This document shows, one piece after another, positions 22,901 to 46,900 of a stretch of 64,000 bases of DNA (the stretch's first letter is position 1; each line of letters begins with the position of its first letter). The stretch is taken from contig NC_051431.1 of assembly GCF_001649575.2 (NCBI RefSeq), positions 11,374,508 to 11,438,507 on the forward strand, read 5' to 3'. The notes under the pieces were generated by a model. The model searched no databases and was not told the origin of the DNA. It saw only the letters and a list, made by a program, of their open reading frames with translations. Origin of the DNA: Kryptolebias marmoratus (Eukaryota > Chordata > Actinopteri > Cyprinodontiformes > Rivulidae). Both the position numbers and the translations under genes were made by a program.

Positions 22901-23758
22901 ACTTTGGATCTATGGACTCATTTTTACTAACAGCCTGACACAAAGAAACAATTTGTTAGCTAATAACGATCAAAAGTTACTAGCTAGCTGCCTAGCTAGT
23001 AACTTTGCTAGCTAGTTTATTGTTGCTAACACTGTCACAAAGACAATTTGTTGCCACAGTTTATTTGCTAAAAAAGTACTTAATAGCTAGTATGGTTATT
23101 ACTAGCTCATAGATACAATATTTTCCCACAATTTTGTTAGCTAGGAAACAGCAAAATTACCTGATAGCTATCTAGCTAAGACGTTTGCTAGCTAGTTTAT
23201 TGTCACTAACACTCTGTCACAAAGAAATAATTAATTCAAAGTTTCTTAGTTAATAACTAGCAAAAATACTTAATAGCTAGTATTGTTATTATCAGTCTGT
23301 CACAAAGACAATATGTTCCCACAATTTTGTTAGCTAGTAAGAGGCAAAATTACCAGCTAGCTATCTAGCTAATAGGTTTGCTAGCTAGTATTGTCACTAG
23401 CAGTCTTCCACAAAGACAATTTATTCAAGTTTGGATGAGAAAATAAAAGTTTTTGTATTTGTTGCACAATATGTTGTCATGGTCAGGTACAGGAAAATAG
23501 GTAATTAAAATGAGATTCTTTTTATGATATACAAACCCTTAAAGCCAGCATTTATTATTCTCAAATTCACTCAAAGTAACGTGGATTTCGTGTTGGTGAA
23601 GACAGAATATGTGTCATACTTTTGTCCTACAAAAGTACTTTTGTCCTCCTCTTGACTCTGAGTTTACATTTATTTATAAATTAACATCCAGCATGTTCAA
23701 CTGAAGCTGATTCTGCTTCTCCACGGTTTTGGGTTCAGGTCCGAACTCAGCAGCCAGC
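19985..23758. other. intergenic region wdr53 - neu3
   Basis: 3.8 kb, mostly AT-rich. The first 1.1 kb should hold the wdr53 promoter and 5' UTR, and TTAGCTAACGAGTTAGC inverted phrases occur near 20905-20940. A perfect 21-bp tandem duplication of CTGTACTCTTTGTCAGTTCG lies at about 21968-22009. A GCTAG-rich repeat occupies 22960-23420. TTCAG at 23734-23738 looks like the acceptor of the first coding neu3 exon, so a non-coding neu3 exon probably lies upstream. No other coding gene is convincing. A 90-codon frame at 21512 resembles nothing I know. Confidence 0.55.
22960..23420. repeat. GCTAG-rich degenerate tandem repeat
   Basis: Recurrent blocks such as TAGCTATCTAGCTAA, TTGCTAGCTAGTTTATTG and CTGTCACAAAGACAAT repeat four or five times at about 100-bp spacing. 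Similar TTTTAGCTAGC vocabulary recurs at 29765-30015 and 38300-38800. Confidence 0.75.
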
Positions 23759-26329
23759 ATGAGGTCGCCTTATTTCCCGGCCAGGTCTGTGCTTTTCCAC
23801 AAGGAGCCCAACGGGGTGACGTACCGAGTCCCGGCTCTGCTCTACCTGACCAGGTTCAGGACCTTCCTGGCCTTCTGCGAGGAGAGGCTGAGCCCATCGG
23901 ACTCCCAGGCCCACCTGCTTGTCATGAGGAGAGGCGCCTTCTACAGGAACTACGTGGAGGTGGGTCAACCCAGGAGTCCGGGGTCCATTTGAGCGAAGAC
24001 TCAGCGGTGAAACTAAAACCCAGCTCTCCGTTCTGCAGTGGGAGGACATGCGAGTTCTGGGCACCGCCGTCCTGCCGGGTCACAGGTCCATGAACCCGTG
24101 TCCGGTGTTCGACGAGTTCACGGGGACGCTCTTCCTGTTCTTCATCGCCGTTCTCGGCCACACCTCGGAGTCCTACCAGCTGGTGACGGGGAACAACGTG
24201 ACCCGGCTCTGCTGCACCTCCAGCACTGACGGAGGCCACAGCTGGAGCCCGGCCACTGACCTCACCACGACTGTCGTAGGAGAAACTATTAAAGGTCACC
24301 GATGATCCACCTTCAAGCTAAAAACATATCAGTTCGATGGTTAAAGTCAAACATTTTAAAAAACAATGTGGGCGGCGGCGGTTTTATTTCAAACTAAAGC
24401 AGTTATGACTCAATATATTTGGAAGCTTAATCCCTAAAGATGTCAAAAAAAGGTGATTTTTCAATGTTTCTGTACACATGCATCACCTGAGATAAAAAAT
24501 AACCACTAAAGACATCATCATATTCTGACAGCGATTATGGCTTCAGGCTCGAGTTTAGTTCTTTTTAATCGGGTGAATTAAACTTATTTTACTTTGGTAA
24601 AAAAGTATTTTTTAATAAATACTGATCAGATTTATTTGGATTTAAGCGAAACGCTCCGGTGAATGAATGGCTTCGTACGAAATGAGTACGAACGGAACAA
24701 ACGGAGACAATAAAACACATTTTATTAAATAAATCAGTTTAATCAGTGAAGCCGTCGAGTTAAAACTAAAGGATTATGTTGATCTAAATCACCTGTTAGG
24801 ACTATAGAAGATTTCTGGGGAAAAAAGAAACGATAATAATAAAATTGGTTATTTTCATTTGAAAAGTTACTTTTTTAAGCGTAAAATTTCCATTCAGCCC
24901 ACAGGAACAAATCATTTAACAAACCTAAACTCAATATGTTGATTTTATCTAAACATTCAATCCAACCTCTGCTTTGGTTGGTTATTTTTTAAGTGTACGT
25001 TCACATTTTTGGAGGAGTTTTCCGCCTCCGGAGCTTAAAAACGACTCGTAGTTTCAAATGTGAAACTTGCAGATTTATCCGCCAACAGTGAGCTGGTTTT
25101 TGTTTAGGTGAGCGCCGGTTTAGAAACTGCAGCTTTATTTGTGTAGGATGACGTCATTGGGGACTACAGCCTCGTGTTTAAAAAGAGGGAAGCTGACGCG
25201 TCAGACATTATACGAAGGGATTTCCCAGCAGAGACAGAAAATGGTAAGTTTCAAAGGGAACTACAGGGGTTGTAAAACCAAGGAGTGTTTCTGTCGGAAA
25301 CCTTCGATGCAGAAGTAGACGGCGTCTTTATGGTAAAAAACAACCCGAACTGAACCTTTAAGTAAATTTTGTAATCCGGTCTGAAAACCCGTTTTCTCCG
25401 TTTCCTCCCTCCCGACAGATTGGGCCACCTTCGCTCTGGGACCGGGTCACGGCGTCCAGCTGAAGTCGGGCCGCCTGCTGATCCCGGCCTACGCCTACCA
25501 CATCGAGTGCAGGGAGTGCTTCGGACGGCTCTGCCAGACCACGCCGCGCGCCTTCTGCTTCCACAGCGACACCCACGGGAGGAGCTGGCGCTTCGGCGAG
25601 GCCGTGCCGGCCCCGGAGAGCGTGGAGTGCCAGGTGGCATCGGTGGACGAGGAGGACGGCACCAACGTATTGTACTGCAACGCCCGCAGCCCCCTGGGCC
25701 ACAGGGTGCAGGCCCTCAGCCTGGACGATGGCGCCGCCTTCCAAGAGGGCCAGCTGGTGCAGCGGCTGGTGGAGCCCCGGAACGGTTGCCACGGCAGCAT
25801 CATCGGGTTCCCCGCTCCGCTGCATCTCTGCCGAACGCTGCCGCCGCGGCCCGCTGGGCGCTGCAGGCCCTGGGCGTCCATCGTGGACCCCAGCAGGGCG
25901 ACCCACAGGAGTCCCTCTCCTTGTGGCGCCCCGCCGGACTTCCTGACCCCCACGTGGGTGGTGTACTCCCACCCGACGTGGGCCACGGCCCGCAGGGACC
26001 TGGGGGTGTTCCTCAGCCCGTTTCCCCGCGACCCGGACAGCTGGCGCGGCCCCTGGGTGATCTACGAGGGCCCCAGCGCCTACTCGGACCTGGCCTACCT
26101 GGAGCTGCCGCCCTCGCCTGGCGGAGGGGTGGCGGTGCCGTCCCCACCGCCCGCTGTGGCCTTCGCCTGCCTCTTCGAGTGCGGCGCCGAGTCAGCCTAC
26201 GACGAGATCTGCTTCAGCCTCTTCACGCTGTACGAGCTGATCGACAACCTGCCCGAGAGCGAGGCGGGGCGCCGACGGGAACGGCCCCCCGTGGCGAAGA
26301 AGACGATGAAGATCTGCTCCGTGTCCTAA
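23759..26329 (+). CDS. neu3: sialidase-3-type neuraminidase (membrane/ganglioside sialidase)
   Basis: Exo-alpha-sialidase of GH family 33 that removes sialic acid, in the NEU3 subfamily chiefly from gangliosides at the plasma membrane. Coding exons: 23759-23959, 24039-24294 and 25419-26329, giving 455 residues (human NEU3 about 428, from memory). The family YRxP motif is TYRVPALLY (residues 21-29, with R23 the first arginine of the substrate-binding triad). It is followed by GHRSMNPCPVF. Asp-boxes are at about 129-136 (STDGGHSW) and 202-209 (SDTHGRSW). WATFALGPGHGVQLKSGRL and LIPAYAYHIEC closely match NEU3, as do GCHGSIIGF, WVVYSHPT and the C-terminal CLFECGAES. The last exon is very GC-rich in its third codon positions compared with its surroundings. 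No transmembrane segment is visible. Teleosts often have several neu3 copies, and which one this is cannot be told. Confidence 0.95.
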
Positions 26330-27361
26330 AGAGTTCGAGATGTCCGGACGCTCAGATCATTCGGACTTCCTGTTAGATCAAAGTAAAAGAAGAAAGATGG
26401 CGAACACGAGATCTGTCGGGTTCTGTTGCCGCGTCGCGTTTTCTTGGAACGAACGATGTTTTGTTTTGTTTCGAGTGAAAATTAAATTTCTGTGAACTGC
26501 TGTTTGAGAAGATCCATTTTATCGAGACGCTTAAATCAGGACGAAGGGCAACACAATTCAAGATGGCTGCCGAAAAAAAGCAAACACAGAAACGATTTAC
26601 AGATTGAAACTAAAGTTTGTTGGCGGTCACTCGTAACGTTCAGAACGCCATCCGTTACGGTGAGATCTTACATCTAAAAGGCTTGTGGTAAAGGTGGCGG
26701 GCGACATGCATTCCTCCAAGGAACGCCAGGCCTTTAAGCTCTTCAGCAGCCAAGCCTGAGGGTTCAAAGGTCAGACGCGTCCATCTGTGGCTCTGTGAGA
26801 TTTAACCCCCAAAACACCGCCCTGAATCTGTATGTTACGGTAATCGCTGAATTCAATAAAGGTTTAAATACAACGACTGAGTTTCCAGGAATTCTGCCTC
26901 AAATCCAGAGAATCTAACAAGTTTTTCCAAACGTTCCGGTTCAGCTGTGTTTTTATTTTCCGCCTCTCCTCTTACAGATAAATCTTAACTGTGAAACTTG
27001 GTGACTTTAACGCTTCCGGCGTCCTGAAAACAAACGCCCGGACGCCCTGCTCCTCCGCAGACAAAACAAACTTCTCAGATTCTCCACAGCTGCAGCTTCA
27101 GAGAAACGACCGCCCTTCAAATTATCGTTTTTTTGGGGGTTTTTTAAGCTCCCGGGGTCAGTGGAGAAGGTGGAGCAGCAGCGCAAACATCCGGATCCGG
27201 ACGGTCTGCATTCTCTCGGCGCTCCCCTCCTCTTCGTTGCGGAACTCCACGCCCACGGGAGGGTCGTTTTCTCCCCGACGAGCTGTCTTGTTTCACCACC
27301 ACCCCCCTACCTTGCCTCGCCTCCGCTGCCTGACGGGTCTGGACTTCACAGAGAAACCGGA
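26330..27361. other. neu3 3' UTR and upstream region of the latexin-like gene
   Basis: This interval contains the neu3 3' UTR up to the AATAAA at 26855. A GC-richer stretch from about 27000 to 27361 then leads into the signal-peptide exon of the latexin-like gene and may be its promoter and 5' UTR. A minus-strand AATAAA lies at 26952-26957. No other gene is seen. Confidence 0.55.
26855..26860 (+). terminator. neu3: poly(A) signal of the neu3 gene
   Basis: AATAAA 526 bp past the stop codon, followed by T- and G-rich sequence. Confidence 0.6.
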
Positions 27362-27727
27362 ATGGGACCGAAGAGCGTCGTGGTTCTGGCCGCGTTCCTG
27401 ACCGCGGCGATCGGACCTCGAGCCGGGTCAGAGGTCAACGAAGGACGGGCGTCTGCACTGGAGGTAACTGAACGGGGTGGAAAAAAACTAAAAATAAATC
27501 AGCAAAACATGTTTTAAAAGAAGGATAATTTTTTTGTAATCATGGTTACATCAGAAACTTTCTGTACACGGGACAGAACCCAGTCCAAGCTGCGTTTGGG
27601 AGCTTTGGCTGCGAAAACGGGACAATAAATACGTTCTGCTCAGGAGTCGGACATTCGGAGGATTCTGTCCGGCTCCGAGCCTCGATCTGGTCCGATAACA
27701 GGGAGTCCGGCGGGCGGGCCCGGCGGT

Positions 27728-39531
<11,804 letters not shown>

Positions 39532-41839
39532 TCTGACAGCAGCTCGGGCTGGATGGTTGTTCTCCTGCTTCAACACGACCCGAACTCAGCTGACACACCG
39601 GTGAATGTCACGCCGGGGCCCTGATGCTCGGTTGTGAAACAGAACTTCCGCATCTACGGAAGCCCACAAGCCCAGAATGCTCACGCGTTTGCGTTCATAT
39701 TGAAACAAGCCTACGGGGGAAATCACAAAAGTGTGATTCGACAGCAGTTTTGATACTAATTTGTTCCTCTTTTAGGAGAACCTAATAAATATTAAAGCAA
39801 ATATTTCAAAATGACAATTAAAACGCGCGTGGAACAACAAACAGAAAAGATGCTGCTTTCAAGTGCCATTAGAAATCTCACTTTCATCGAGACCACCAAG
39901 ATGTTGGAACGTTAATAAAAAGTAAATGAATAAAATAATATGAGTATTTAAACACTATAACATTTCGTAGAAATTGTAACTAAATTATATAGACAAAAGT
40001 GAAGCAACGCTCTGAAATAACTGTTATTAAAAAGATATAAAACGTATAAAATTAGCATTTTATGTCAACATTTTTCTTATTTGACGAAAATAAAACACTT
40101 CAAACTATTTTCATAGCGTTTGTATTGCCTGTCAGTACTTATTAGAGCCACTTTTATTTGTTTTATGCTCATTGAATCTGTTGCGAAGTCTAGTAAATAT
40201 TTTAACATGTTTAGCTACTTAGCTTAGTTAGCTCATGTTAGTTTTGCAACCCGATATAACTAATTAATTAATAAACGGCGTAAGCGAGCCATTTTTTAAA
40301 ATTATTATTTCAACCTTTGAAGAAAAGTATAAATATTTATTATTCAAAGAAAGTTAAAAAAAAATCATTGTCAGTATTTTTTGTTTGTTTATCTACTGGA
40401 AAGAAAACTCAGTAATCCCGTTACGTCTTACAGCCCCTGAAAGCACCACCGTTCAATCTACTGATAAGGCAGCATGACCGCCGCTTCACGTGCGACTTTT
40501 AAAACGCTTTATTTTAAATATCAGAGACTAAAACCTTTTCGAGTTAGGCTTGAACACCGTTTCTGGCGTTGTATTCAGTTCGGGCAGCTTCATTAGTGTC
40601 CGTATTTATGGTTAAAAAAAAAAGCTGCGTGTTTTGAACCGTCTGTTGACAGGATGACAGCCCTGTCTCCGTTTCGTCGCTTCCTCTATTTTTTCTTTTT
40701 TTTTTTTTTTTTAAACAACCACATGCCGTTACTACACTCGTCGTCAGCAGCGTCTCAGTGTAAATCGCAGGAGGGAGAAAGCCACAAACACGTCCTCACA
40801 CCCTGGCTTTAAAGCTCACCTCCGCCCCGGCAGCCTTCACGTCAGCTGCAGGGCCTCTGCTCAGGTAAGCGGGTCTAATTCAGAACCTTTTCAGCTTATT
40901 TCTGTTCAAAGTGAGCGAACTTTTCACTGTCAGAGCCTTCAACAGCTAAAACCAGGCTCCGTTTCTTTATCAATACCTGTTGCAAGGTTTACCTTATCAG
41001 TGTTGCAAACCAACATTTCTCTGAGCTCCTTATAATAAGGAGTGGCTGGGTTTTACTCTGTAACCTGATAAAAAACAAATAAATGACAAGTGGCAATAAA
41101 ACACTGAAGGATGTTGGTTCGTACGACTTCCCTTTGCTGTGCTGGCTGCTTGGATCGTTCTTTTTTGGTGTTTTATATATATATATATATATATATATTC
41201 CCATGAAGTGTGTGTCACAGTTTTAGTGGGGGGGTTGAGCGACGACGCTGACTTCATCTTATCGAATCGATCCGTCACCGTGCTGCTTTCACGGAAACCT
41301 GACGAAAGCCGGTATGGAAAGGAGACCCGGCTGGTTCAGGTGGGAGGCGTTCACCCAACCTGAGAAAAGACGTCGGCGTCTAAAAGCCTCCCCTCGCCGG
41401 CCAACATCGACGCAGAGACTGAGCCGTCCAGGCGTCGGGAGCGTTAAACGGGACGTGCTCCTCGATTGGGAGCGATCGTCACGAAGTCAGCGGTCGCCTT
41501 CGTCAGTCTGCCCCTCGAGGAGGGCGGACCGAGTCGAAGGCGCGAGTCATTACGTCAAGGTTATTTATCGGTTTTTTCGATGATTGCACAAGAGCGGGCC
41601 TGAATGTGCATATTTTCGTGCTCTTCGCTGTGAGCTGTTATTTCCATTGTCACGCTTCCTGTCTCGTTTCCTTTCTGTGAGCTCTCCTCCTGCAGCGCTG
41701 TCACCGTGAGTGACGCTGGGCGACGTTCGGCGGCTCCTTTCTATCGTAGCCGAGGCCTGGCGGGTTTTGAGACCAGGAAGGACTTGTGCTGAAAGAAAAC
41801 CACAACAGAACCCTGAAAGTCTCGTGGGACGTCGCGCTC

Positions 41840-42080
41840 GGGGTGCGTGTCAGGAATGACTCTCGGCTACCACCTCGCCGAACCTGAGCTCCACAAGTCC
41901 AAAACCGACAGAGTTGTCAGTTTATTTCAATCAGCCATGGCGACCATCTTGGATTGGATCGATTCCAAAAACTTAATGCATTGTAGACGTAAACCCGGCG
42001 ATCACAATCCACCCATTGGTTCATGGGATATTTTGCTAACAGAGAGTCTGGTCGATGCGCTGTGGTTGGCCCTGAATCCG
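41840..42080. repeat. dispersed CCATCTTG / ATATTTTGCTAACAG repeat
   Basis: Shares AATGACTCTCGGCTACCACC, GCGACCATCTTGGATTGG and GGATATTTTGCTAACAGAG with 28060-28400 and 43140-43510. Confidence 0.6.
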
Positions 42081-42227
42081 TGTCCCCGGCGCTGAAACCA
42101 AGATGGATGTTTGTCTTGCTCATATCCAGGTAACCAGGAGAGGTTTGTAGCTGACAGTGAATGTCCCAGTTCTCCTTCACCGGGCAGAACACGAGCCCGA
42201 GCGTTTCCCTCTGCTTCTCAGGGTGAC

Positions 42228-42752
42228 AGTCCGGTAGATTCGCTTCGATTGGGGACCAAAAGTGACCCATTTGTTCTATTCTCAGCTGCTGCGGGTCTCA
42301 TTCACGCTGCACCAAGTCAATCGAGTCAAACCCTTTGAGCGACCTGTTCTCCTCCTCGCCTGTGGTGACGCCGCACTGAGAACTACTGAAGGAAACGACA
42401 CGAAAACCTCTGAAGAAGACACTGAGCACAACTTCCTTCTTCTGGAAAAATAAACAAAAATGGAGTAGCATCAGATTTTAGAGGTTTTAGGATTTCTGTT
42501 GTGTCTGTGGTTCATAAGTCAAACACTGGAGACTGCTTTTGGAGCGGTCTCCAGTCCGCTTGTGTTCACATACGCATTCAAACCGCGTCAGAGTTACTTC
42601 AACCAAAACCAGACCGAGGTTTTTAGGCGGACCAGAGTTCACTTCTTTGGTCCGCATCAGAGTTGGATTGAGCGTTCACATCTCCCCAAACAATGGGCAA
42701 ACGAACCAGAATTGGATTAAAGCGGATTAAACGGAGCCGGTGTGAACGCACC
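42228..42752 (+). mobile_element. non-autonomous DNA transposon, copy 2
   Basis: Opposite orientation to 2148-2740 and nearly full-length against it. The left end begins near GACAGTCCGGTAGATTCGC and the right end is GCCGGTGTGAACGCACC. The left terminal segment appears shortened compared with copy 1. Confidence 0.7.
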
Positions 42753-43139
42753 TTTAGTTCCTGCTGGTCTGAAGACTAAAAACTACGACTGTTTTTGTCT
42801 CTTGGACCTTCCTTCAGTCTGCATTAAAACAGAAAGCTTCACGAATGTGAATTCAGTCACTGAGGATCAAATAAAAAAAATTTGTTTTCATCTGCAAATA
42901 ATAAAGAAAGAAAGAAAGAAATGAAACCCAATGTGTCAAACGTCCCCGATTTTTAGATCGGAGCAGTCCCGACGGCCTTCCGAGCGGACCGGATCGCTCT
43001 AAACGCGCCACACACGGCGGGAATATCCCTTCAGAGTCATCCCGATGATTGGGGCCTTCGATTATCGGATAGGAGGGAAATCGGGATTAAAAATCTTGCT
43101 ATGTAAACCAGGCGTAAACTCTACCACCGAGCCGAATTT

Positions 43140-43510
43140 AACTCCATATGCGTACATCTTGACTGGGTTATGGCCGTTTTTGTGCTGGGCAAGATTGGTT
43201 AGCTGTGGCAGCCATCTTGAACTGGGGAATCAGCTGTAGACGCACATCCAGTGATTATTTCCTGAAGAGTTATTTCGCTAACAGAGTTGACTCCAAGTTG
43301 TTGATGGCGAATCTTGCGTGTTGGGGATCAGTCTCAGCTACTACCACGCTGAATTTCGATTTAATATCGGCTATTTTTGTGTTTTTTAGGTGTCAGTTAG
43401 CTGCGGCAGCCATCTTGAATCAGACTGACTCCAAAGCCTAATCAGTTGTAGACGTTCATCTGTGTTTTTTGGTGAAATCTGTTCGTGAGTCGCTTCACTG
43501 ACGGGAAAAC
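43140..43510. repeat. dispersed CCATCTTG repeat, two partial copies
   Basis: GCAGCCATCTTGAA occurs twice (about 43208 and 43409), with ATTTCGCTAACAGAGTTG and CTCAGCTACTACCACGCTGA between, in the same order as at 28060-28400. Confidence 0.6.
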
Positions 43511-43946
43511 ATTATCACCAGCCGCCATCATGCTGTATAAATGGCCGCCAGATCTAGGCGGAGTGAATCCAGACACTACTATTCCTGATTAAAATGAGTC
43601 TGAAACTATTTGCAGTTCAGTTTTTAAACAATCAGACCTAATGTTTGTTGTTTTATGAATATATTCTAATTTAGTTTAATGTGGGGGCGCTGCAGCCTTC
43701 AGAAGTCAGTCAGTTTTAGTGCAAAAACAAAGAAAAAGAAACAACAAATTGTTTGTTTTTGTGTTTTCTAATCAGCCTGCTGGTTCTCACAGGTCTGTTT
43801 AACCAGCAAGGAGTGGGCTAATTGAAGATTTTCCAAGTTTCCTCCATGGATTTGGTGACTAACGCGTCAGTGTGGCAGTCTGAGCTCCACTGATTCATCC
43901 GGAGGGTGTGACCCGGGTCGCTGCTGCTACTACTACGGCGTCCCGG

Positions 43947-46900
43947 ATGGGTCAAACGCGCTCCGATCTTTCGCGCGGCAGCACCGCCTCCTCCGGCAGA
44001 GCGAAGCGGAAAACGGCCTCGGAGCCTCGTCGACTCCGTCTCCGCAGAGCCGCGGAGCCCCGGGAGGAGCGGACGAGCGGGAACCCTATGAAAAACGAAG
44101 GCCTGTCGTGTCTGCGAAGGAGGAAGCGGGGCTCCAGCCCGAGCGAAGCCGAGTTCGAGCGCGGAGGCGCCGCGGATCCGGCAGCGACGCGCCGCGGCCG
44201 CAGAGCCGGGAAGTTGCCCCGGGACGAGGCGGCGTCGGCGGCGGCGGGCGGGGAGCGTTCGGAAACGTCGCCCGAACCGAGCGGCGATGAGCTCGCTGTG
44301 AGGCCGGAGCCCGCGGCCGGTTCGCCCCATGAGCCCGGCCCGGAGACGCGGAGCGGCGGCCCGGGCTGCTCGGACCTGACGCCCGCGCGGGAAGACGATG
44401 CCTCGGATCCCCCGGCGAGGACCATGGAAGTTCAGCCGCTGGGGGGAAACGACCCGGATCGCGCCAGGACCGGTTCGACCCGGCTCCTCACCTCTGACCC
44501 GGACGCTGAGCGGACTTCGGCCCCGGATCGACACGCGGACGCGTCGAGAACCGACGACGCGAAGCCCCGCGGCGGCTCGGCTCGGGTCCAAACCTTCCCC
44601 GGAACCATACCGAAGCTGATCATAACCAGAGACCCGAGCCCGAGCCGGTCCCAGCCGGGCCTGTGCCTGGACCCGCAGGCCGACGACGAGTCCCCCTGCT
44701 CGGACAGCGGCTGCGGGGGGTCCCCCGCCGCCACGCGCTCCCCGAGGAAGCTGTCCTCCTCGTCCCTCTGCCTGTCCTCGGCCTCCTCCTTCGACGAGTC
44801 CGAGGACGACTTCACCGGAAGCGACGCGGAGTCCTCGGGCCGGTCCCCATCCAACCAGGACGACGGGACAGGGGTAAGAACCACCTCACCTTGTCCCTCA
44901 CCCTGTCCCTTACCTTGTCCCTGTCCCTGTCCCTCACCCTGTCCTTCACCTTTTATTAATTTTAAAACTAAAAAAAACATAATCAGGTCTTTCTGCTCCA
45001 GCTGACAAAACACTAATGTTTACCATAACAGACATGGTGTCCAATTAGGGACATTGGACATTTGTCCCTCCACCATTTTATGCATCTAACCCTAAAGTCT
45101 TATATAAAAGTTATGAAATGTGAGGTCATAAATCACAGCTGAAAACACTCCCTCTGCACTTGTTGCCACATGTAGTTTTAGTCAGCAGGCAGCACATTTA
45201 GGCGTTTCCATGTTTTCTCCAAGGATTTGCTCAACGCCAGCCGTCACATCTGTCCTCGATGGACACGATGGACCTGGGTCATCTTAGTTTTCTGCGTATG
45301 AGTGTCCGATGTGATTTAAAAATAACTAAATCTGCGACATTCGTCTGTGAAACTCTGCTGATTAAATCCAATCGGCGCAGATTACAGCATAGTCGGGTTT
45401 TGTTGCCAACAATTAGGAGCCGTTTGTTTACATCTGAGTCGGTGAAAACAATCCCCCCCGGATGTAATCGGAGTCGGAGGGAGAGAGAAGGCGAACGTCT
45501 TCTTCTTCTTCTCCTCCTGAGAAGAAACGGTGACAGACGTGGAGTCATTCTGGGGAGTTGGAGCTGAAGATCAGATATTCTGAACTCCAACGGGATCATT
45601 TCTGCGTCTGAATTCAGCTGGAAACAAAGACGAGGAATATTTGCCCCCAAACAACCGTTTAATGATGCAGAAACTCTGTTAGAGGCTTAAAAACATCAAG
45701 AAAAGCTGCAGGTTTTGACAGATATCACAGCTTTATGTACATTAGCTGTGAAAACAGGTCGATCTGCGTGGCATTTATGAGGTTTGTGTTTAAAATAAAG
45801 ACAGACAACCTGTGAGTTGTTTTATTTCAGTGGTTGAGTCAGTTTTACACTCAGAGTTACTGATCAGGTTATTATAAATGTTTCACCTGAAGCTGCAAAC
45901 ACAGAAGACTTTCTTAAATGTCTGCGTCTTTGCTGTTTTGTCCTGGCGCTGCACACAGAAATAATCACCAAAACAAAGAAAAAAACTGTGTTAGAGGCAT
46001 AAAAATTCAAGAAAAGCTGGATGTTTTGACAGATATTACGACATATTTGTAGCGCAGATGAAGCCCTCCTGAGTTCCCGTCAGTTTGTTTTGTTATTTTT
46101 CCTGGGATTCGGGTGGATCTGTGTGAAGCAATAAAACAAAAAAACGGGACAACCCGTCTTTATGTCAAACATCTGACTGACTCACGCCGCTCGGACGCCA
46201 ACAGACGACCGGAGCACATTTCAACCAGAGAAGAAGGAGGAGGAGGAGCGAGGTCTGTCCACCACCTTCCACGCGCCTCCCCCGATCACTCGGCTTTGAA
46301 CTCGACCGACGGGGTCATTGGAACACCGCGGGCGGGCGGGCGAGAAGGCACGTGTCTGTGTGCGCCTGTCATCCGATCCCCGGGCGTCCCCTTTGGACAG
46401 GAAAGCCAACTTCGCAGACGCCATCGTCAGGAAGGAGCGAGGCCTCCAGCAGGTGGTGAAGTTGAAGCACTCAGAACGTCGTGACCTTTCACCCCCGCCG
46501 ACACGCTGTAGAAATGTTTAATAACACGACGTTTCCACCAGGGCTGTCTCCTCCTCCTCCTCGGCATCGCATGAATCTTGAATATCCAGTTTTGTTTTGT
46601 TTTGTTTTTGTTTTTTCTGTGTGCTCATGTAAAAAAAAAAAAGATCAACGTGATCTTTTCAGCTCCGGCACGAGTCATGCTCCGAGGTTTACCTAACAGT
46701 CAATTATATTTCTTTGTTTGGTTGATTATTTCTGTGTGCAGCGTCAGGACAAACAGCTTCAGGTGAAACATTTATAATAACCTGATCAGTAACTCTGAGT
46801 GTAAAACTGACTCAACCACTGAAATAAAACAACTGACAGGTTGTCTGTCTTTATTTTAAACACAAACCTCATAAATGCCACGCAGATCGACCTGTTTTCA

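Larger units (their letters stand above)
39532..43946. other. divergent intergenic region gfm1 - itpkc
   Basis: 4.4 kb between divergent start codons. CGGAAGT-type ETS-like cores lie just upstream of gfm1 (about 39640-39660). A (TA)n run lies at 41175-41198. The dispersed CCATCTTG repeat occupies 41840-42080 and 43140-43510, and the non-autonomous transposon copy 2 occupies 42228-42752. The last 250 bp become GC-rich, consistent with the itpkc promoter. No further coding gene is supported. Confidence 0.6.

Noticed and set aside
25358..25986. Long minus-strand frames opposite the last sialidase exon
   Set aside because: Products of high third-position GC on the coding strand. The plus frame has the NEU3 Asp-box and is conserved.
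43818..44591. 257-codon Arg-rich minus-strand frame opposite itpkc exon 1
   Set aside because: Shadow of a GC-rich coding exon. The plus strand continues in phase into the calmodulin-binding and kinase exons.
44885..44950. Extension of itpkc exon 1 past 44873 ([14 protein letters not shown] frame)
   Set aside because: A CCTTGTCCCTCACCCTGTCC simple repeat follows a good GTAAGA donor at 44874, and joining at 44873 gives the conserved calmodulin-binding segment in phase.
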